From RPRB01 sp035519675 (GTDB taxonomy: Bacteria > Myxococcota > Myxococcia > Myxococcales > Myxococcaceae): a stretch of 64,000 nucleotides of DNA. Position numbers and translations under genes: made by a program. The first letter of the stretch is position 1, and every line of letters begins with the position of its first letter. The stretch spans positions 37,612 to 101,611 of the forward strand of contig DATIWB010000077.1 of the NCBI GenBank assembly GCA_035519675.1, read 5' to 3'. Below are positions 60,618-64,000 of the stretch, in pieces. The notes under the pieces were generated by a model, which was not told the origin of the DNA, searched no databases, and saw only the letters and a list, made by a program, of their open reading frames with translations.

Positions 60618-61988
60618 CTACCGCCCCAGGTGTGCAACGCCCCAGAACCCATCGTTGTCGGTCATCGAGGGTTCGGTGTGCGTGAGCGGGCCGTCCCGCG
60701 TTCCCGCCAGCACGACGTCTCCGTCGGGGAGCAGGCGTACCGCGCGCACCTGGACGTCGCGCGGCATGGGCAACTCGAGGAGGGCCTGGCGGCTGAGGTC
60801 CGGACCCAGGGTGAGGACGAGCCCCTTCCCGTTCTCCACCTCGCTGTTGGTGTCCACCTGCACGTAGTCCGTCCGGCCGCCCACGATGAGACGGCCGTCA
60901 GGCGCTTGCGCCAGCGCCCAGCCGAAGTCGTCGCGCGCGAGATCGAACGTCCGGTATTCCAGCGCCGAAGCCTCGTCGACGCGGCCGCGCATCATCGCCA
61001 CGTCCCACTCCATCGTCCGGTTGGGGGCATCGTGCTTGGTGATCCGCGCCGCGCCGGCGATGACGACCACCCCACCGTGCACCGTCATCGCACTCGGGAG
61101 ATCGACGGCGGCGCCGCCGAAGAGGCGCGCCCCGGCAAACGTCCCGTCGGCGTCGAACTTCTGCACCAGCGCGTCGTAGCTGCCCAGGGGGGTGAGCGCG
61201 CTGCGCCCGAAGTGCTCGCCGTAGATATGGACGTCATCTTGAAAGATCTGCGTCACCACGTAGACCGCGTCGTCTTCGCGCGCGACGAGCGAGGGCGAGA
61301 ACTGGAACACCATGCTGATGTTGGCCGGCATCACCTGGACGCCCCATACGCGTCGATTCCCGGCGTCCAGACGGTAGAGCTTGAAGCCGTACGTCCACTC
61401 GGCGAGGAGGTAAAGACCCTCGCCCTCGGGAACTCCCACGACGTGGCTGGTCCACCCGAGCTTGAATGGGCCGTCGACCGGGAGCTCGTGGACGCCGCCC
61501 TGGTCGTAGTAGAGGTTCTCGCGAGGCCCGGGGATCTCCTCGAACGTCGTCGTCGCGACCGGGTCCCCGTCAGGAGACAGGCGCAGGATCTCCAGGCCAT
61601 ACACCCGGTCGCCATCGTCGTCGCGGAGGACGAAGACGCTGAGCGCGCCACTGGGGTGAATGACGAAGCTCGAAACCTTCGAATGCTCCGGGAAGGCGTT
61701 CCGCCGTTCCAGATGCCCCGTCGGCGCGTACCGTTCGAGCACCGGGGTGCCGTCGAGCTGGGAGGGACTGGAGAACTCCTCGCGGAGGAGCCACACCCTC
61801 CCGCGCGGATCGACGTCGAGCGCGGTGATCGTCGTGCGAAAGGACGCCGGGACGCTGCGGGCAGCGATCGTGCCCGGCCAGCCCGGCGACGGTGCGAGAT
61901 CGACCGAGTCCAGCTCTCCCGGCGAGCTCCCCTTGGCGATCGTCGTCCCGCACCCCGCGAGGAGGAGGACGGCCCAGGAAAGCCTCAC
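60618..61988 (-). CDS. Beta-propeller-like lipoprotein
   Basis: A 456-aa lipoprotein. The GTG at 61988 gives MRLSWAVLLLAGCGTTIAKG, a clean signal with lipobox LAGC; an upstream ATG would bury it. The mature protein consists of six or seven similar blade-like strands (ITALDVDPRGRVWLLREEFS, SFVIHPSGALSVFVLRDDDG, AMTVHGGVVVIAGAARITKH, WALAQAPDGRLIVGGRTDYV), typical of WD/NHL-like propellers with D-x-x-G turns. It ends exactly where the next gene starts, so the pair is probably an operon. The ligand is unknown. Confidence 0.85.
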   Translation of the reverse strand: MRLSWAVLLLAGCGTTIAKGSSPGELDSVDLAPSPGWPGTIAARSVPASFRTTITALDVDPRGRVWLLREEFSSPSQLDGTPVLERYAPTGHLERRNAFPEHSKVSSFVIHPSGALSVFVLRDDDGDRVYGLEILRLSPDGDPVATTTFEEIPGPRENLYYDQGGVHELPVDGPFKLGWTSHVVGVPEGEGLYLLAEWTYGFKLYRLDAGNRRVWGVQVMPANISMVFQFSPSLVAREDDAVYVVTQIFQDDVHIYGEHFGRSALTPLGSYDALVQKFDADGTFAGARLFGGAAVDLPSAMTVHGGVVVIAGAARITKHDAPNRTMEWDVAMMRGRVDEASALEYRTFDLARDDFGWALAQAPDGRLIVGGRTDYVQVDTNSEVENGKGLVLTLGPDLSRQALLELPMPRDVQVRAVRLLPDGDVVLAGTRDGPLTHTEPSMTDNDGFWGVAHLGR

Positions 61989-62351
61989 AGCGGTGATGGC
62001 GTCGTCAAAGGCGCGATTTGAAGGCCGCGGCCGGGGAGGCGCGCAGGCTGTGGCGATCGGGAGACCATTCACGGAGGAGGGTCCTTTCGCGGAAGCGACC
62101 TGCTGGTCTAGGACGCCGGCCGTGCCACATCGTTGCGGGAGGGCTTCCCAGCGCCTCCGGGGAGCCGAGTGCCTGCTTCAGCCGATCGCGCGCGCCAGCT
62201 CGCCGACGCGCCGGTGACCGTCGACGCTCAGCCCGCGGCGGCTCCGGTCGAAGTTCGGGTGGGTGATTCCGCTGAGCAGGAACGTCCAGCGGTAACCCGT
62301 CACCTGCCCCCGCTCGCTCTCTTCCCTCTCCGCAGGAGTGAACACCCGACC
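61989..62351. other. 363-bp region with no supported gene
   Basis: It lies upstream of the propeller lipoprotein gene (minus strand) and before the LuxR remnant (plus strand). The open frames are Pro/Arg-rich. One minus-strand frame ends WTFLLSGITHPNFDRSRRGL then SVDGHRRVGELARAIG at 62178, which has some coding character but no start or recognisable domain. Confidence 0.35.
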
Positions 62352-62531
62352 CGTCGCCGTGAGCAGGCTCTCGACGTGGGGAACGCCGACATTGCCGAGC
62401 GGCTCTCCCTGAGCGAGAAGACGGTCCGGAATCACCTCTCCAACCTCTTCGACAAGCTCGGGGTCTGGACGCGGGCTCAGGCAATCGTCTTCGCGCGCGA
62501 TCGAGACTTTGGAGCCCAGGTGCCAAGATGA
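62352..62531 (+). pseudogene. LuxR-type helix-turn-helix remnant
   Basis: The last 49 residues are a perfect LuxR/GerE helix-turn-helix: NADIAERLSLSEKTVRNHLS then NLFDKLGVWTRAQAIVFARD. Just upstream the expected LTPRE-RE-VL-x-LVA-x-GL segment is reduced to RRREQALDVG, so about 6-8 residues are missing, and further upstream the frame is Pro/Arg-rich with no LuxR input domain. It overlaps the next gene by 4 bp (ATGA), as if once its operon partner. Most likely a decayed gene, or less likely an assembly/base error. Confidence 0.6.
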
Positions 62532-63676
62532 GCTCCGAGGTTCCCTCCGAGGGTCTGCAGCTGCGCTCCACCGTCCAGGCGGAGGGAACGGTGCAGGTCG
62601 CTCTGGTGCGCGTGCCGGTTCCGCATCCCCAGGCGGACGAGGTGGTCGTCCGCGTCGAGGCATCCCCGATCAACCCCTCGGATCTCCGCGTGCTCTTCGC
62701 CGGCGCCGACGTGGCGCGCGCCCGCGCAGGAGGCACGGCGGAGCTTCCCACCGTGAGTGCGCCCCTCGCTCCCGGGGCGCTGCGCCTGGCCGCGGCGCGG
62801 GTCGGTCAGGCGATGCCGGTGGGCAACGAGGGCGCCGGAGTCGTCGTCGCTGCCGGGTCGTCGTCGCAGGCGCAGGCGCTCCTCGGCCAGACGGTGGGGG
62901 TGACCGGGGGCGAGATGTACTCGCAGTACCGCTGCCTGAAGGTTGCCCAGTGCGAGCGGCTCCCGCCCGGTGTCACCCCGTCGCAGGGGGCCGCCTGGTT
63001 CATCAACCCCCTCACCGCCCTGTGCATGCTCGAGACGCTGCGCCGCGAAGGCCACCACGCACTGGTGCACACCGCGGCAGCCTCCAACCTCGGCCAGATG
63101 CTGGTGCGGCTCTGCCGGAGCGAGGGCGTGCCGCTGGTCAACGTGGTCCGTCGCCCCGAGCAGGTGGAGACGCTGTCCGCGGTCGGGGCGACGCACGTCT
63201 GCGATTCGAGCCAGTCCAGATTCCGCGAGGCGCTCGACGCGGCCATCGCCGAGACGCAGGCGACCCTGGCGTTCGACGCCATCGGCGGCGGTACTCTGGC
63301 CAGCGACATCCTCGAGGCAATGGAAGCGGGCGCTGCGCGGTTGCAGCCCGGCTTTCGACGGTACGGAACGACGGTGCACAAGCAGGTGTACATCTACGGC
63401 TCGCTCGATCCCGGTCCCACCCAGCTCAGACGCACCTACGGCCTTGCCTGGGGTGTCGGCGGGTGGCTGGTCACCACGTTTCTCGAGCGGCTGAGCGCCG
63501 AGGAAACAGCCCGCCTGCGGGCGCGCGCGGTCGCGGAGCTGACCACCACCTTCGCCAGCCACTACGCCAGGGAGGTCTCGCTGGCCGAGATGCTCCGGCC
63601 GGAGGAGATCGCCGTCTACGGAAGGCCAGCCACCGGCTCCAAGTACCTGGTGAGACCCAACAGGTGGCCGGGTTGA
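62528..63676 (+). CDS. Zinc-binding-type dehydrogenase / quinone reductase-like (MDR)
   Basis: A 382-aa medium-chain dehydrogenase. The GroES-like domain opens VQVALVRVPVPHPQADEVVV with EASPINPSDLRVLFAG; the nucleotide-binding domain has ALVHTAAASNLGQMLVRLCR in place of the standard GxGxxG and ETQATLAFDAIGGGTLASDI. The zinc Cys/His set of alcohol dehydrogenases is not present, so an NADPH:quinone reductase-like role is more likely. The start ATG overlaps the stop of the LuxR remnant. It overlaps the region of the ParE remnant only at the very end. Confidence 0.88.
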   Translation: MSSEVPSEGLQLRSTVQAEGTVQVALVRVPVPHPQADEVVVRVEASPINPSDLRVLFAGADVARARAGGTAELPTVSAPLAPGALRLAAARVGQAMPVGNEGAGVVVAAGSSSQAQALLGQTVGVTGGEMYSQYRCLKVAQCERLPPGVTPSQGAAWFINPLTALCMLETLRREGHHALVHTAAASNLGQMLVRLCRSEGVPLVNVVRRPEQVETLSAVGATHVCDSSQSRFREALDAAIAETQATLAFDAIGGGTLASDILEAMEAGAARLQPGFRRYGTTVHKQVYIYGSLDPGPTQLRRTYGLAWGVGGWLVTTFLERLSAEETARLRARAVAELTTTFASHYAREVSLAEMLRPEEIAVYGRPATGSKYLVRPNRWPG

Positions 63677-63679
63677 ACG

Positions 63680-63862
63680 TCCGGGCTGATGGCGGATGCC
63701 GAGGATGCGCACCTCGGAGCGGTGGGGCACGAACCGGTAGAGCGCCAGATAGCCGGTCCTCCCGAAGGAGATGACCAGCTGCCGGATGTCGCGGTGGCGG
63801 ACACGGCCCACCAGCGGGTGCTCGGCGAGCATCGACACTGCGCTGCAGCGCTCGAGGTCGCT
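63680..63862 (-). pseudogene. ParE/RelE-type toxin remnant
   Basis: The minus strand codes for SDLERCSAVSMLAEHPLVGR, then VRHRDIRQLVISFGRTGYLA and LYRFVPHRSEVRILGIRHQ, which is the C-terminal two thirds of a RelE/ParE toxin (compare the family pattern R-H-R-D-I-R-E-L-x-I...Y-L-A-L-Y-R-F..V-x-I-L-x-I-R-H). The N-terminal helices and the antitoxin are missing, and the usual end after IRHQR is replaced by unrelated residues running into the opposite dehydrogenase gene. It is a fragment. Confidence 0.62.
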
Positions 63863-64000
63863 TCAGAACTTGTACCCGATGGCAAAGCTCACGTTGAAGG
63901 TGGTGAACGAGATCTCCACCGGCAGCGGAGTCACCGCCAGCCCCCCCACGGCGACGGTGGTGTCGGCCGTCCCCCGCTCGTAGCCCAGGCTGACCGACCC
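63863..64000 (-). CDS. Outer-membrane beta-barrel protein (C-terminal part only)
   Basis: The last 45 residues are visible; the rest lies beyond the right edge. GSVSLGYERGTADTTVAVGG leads to TPLPVEISFTTFNVSFAIGY and a terminal KF. Alternating strands and a final Phe are the signature of the C-terminal strand of an outer-membrane beta-barrel recognised by BamA. The specific family cannot be given. Confidence 0.7.
   Translation of the reverse strand, partial: GSVSLGYERGTADTTVAVGGLAVTPLPVEISFTTFNVSFAIGYKF

Noticed and set aside
59259..62021. A 920-codon open frame on the plus strand across the membrane protein and propeller lipoprotein genes
   Set aside because: Antisense to two well supported minus-strand genes; the translation is Glu/Arg/Gly/His-rich low complexity with no domain, typical of the complement of GC-rich coding sequence.

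Overview
The window reads as chromosomal DNA of a GC-rich, gene-dense myxobacterium-like organism (Myxococcota). The grounds are strong G/C bias at third codon positions, many lipoproteins, several ECF sigma factors with accessory domains, a Ser/Thr kinase fused to TPRs, and HYR-type surface-protein sequence. This placement is inference from content. No rRNA, phage, transposase or CRISPR array is visible. There is one tRNA (Asn).

Layout. 1-8.4 kb: the start of an exported truncated haemoglobin (cut by the window edge), a membrane acyltransferase, two pirins, a tightly overlapping HipA-like kinase/DUF3037/unknown cassette, chromate transporter, lipoprotein and an SDR-like protein lacking its catalytic residues. 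8.4-21.3 kb: a kinase-like/P-loop fusion, a NIPSNAP/MocR divergent pair, an ECF factor with a SnoaL-like tail, GFA, an aldo-keto reductase/LysR divergent pair, a glyoxalase-ArsR-AHSA1 operon, TolC, and DUF1697-DUF6958. 21.4-27.3 kb: a six-gene minus-strand nitrite reduction/siroheme operon (nirB-nirD-FNT-hemD-sirC-like-cobA), in which all genes overlap. Upstream lie two pairs of palindromes, each pair spaced exactly 30 bp. 27.9-38.5 kb: di-haem oxidoreductase, a histidine-kinase-like protein without the phosphoacceptor His, an IorAB-type molybdenum hydroxylase, an ECF/anti-sigma/Spy-like operon, DUF1772, and an ECF42/DGPF pair next to a decayed DUF1697 gene. 38.6-48.7 kb: DUF885 peptidase, a 44-aa secreted peptide, the Hen1-Pnkp RNA repair operon, katG, then a small graveyard (SDR fragment, broken MazF) with an intact antitoxin, and a thioredoxin-like protein with an SxxC site. 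48.7-64 kb: acyl-CoA ligase, DUF1801, GNAT, methyltransferase, tRNA-Asn, a large Ser/Thr kinase-TPR receptor, enoyl-CoA hydratase, a shattered HYR-domain gene whose pieces lie on alternating strands, FmdB, a polytopic membrane protein with a beta-propeller-like lipoprotein, a LuxR remnant, a quinone-reductase-like enzyme, a ParE remnant and the end of an outer-membrane barrel gene.

The best functional units are the nitrite/siroheme operon, which reduces nitrite, moves it across the membrane and makes the cofactor; Hen1-Pnkp, which repairs and methyl-marks broken RNA; and the ECF/anti-sigma/Spy-like envelope-stress module. The two most unusual signals are the paired 30-bp-spaced operators upstream of nirB and the strand-alternating HYR gene, which looks like two adjacent in-place inversions (natural or an assembly artefact).
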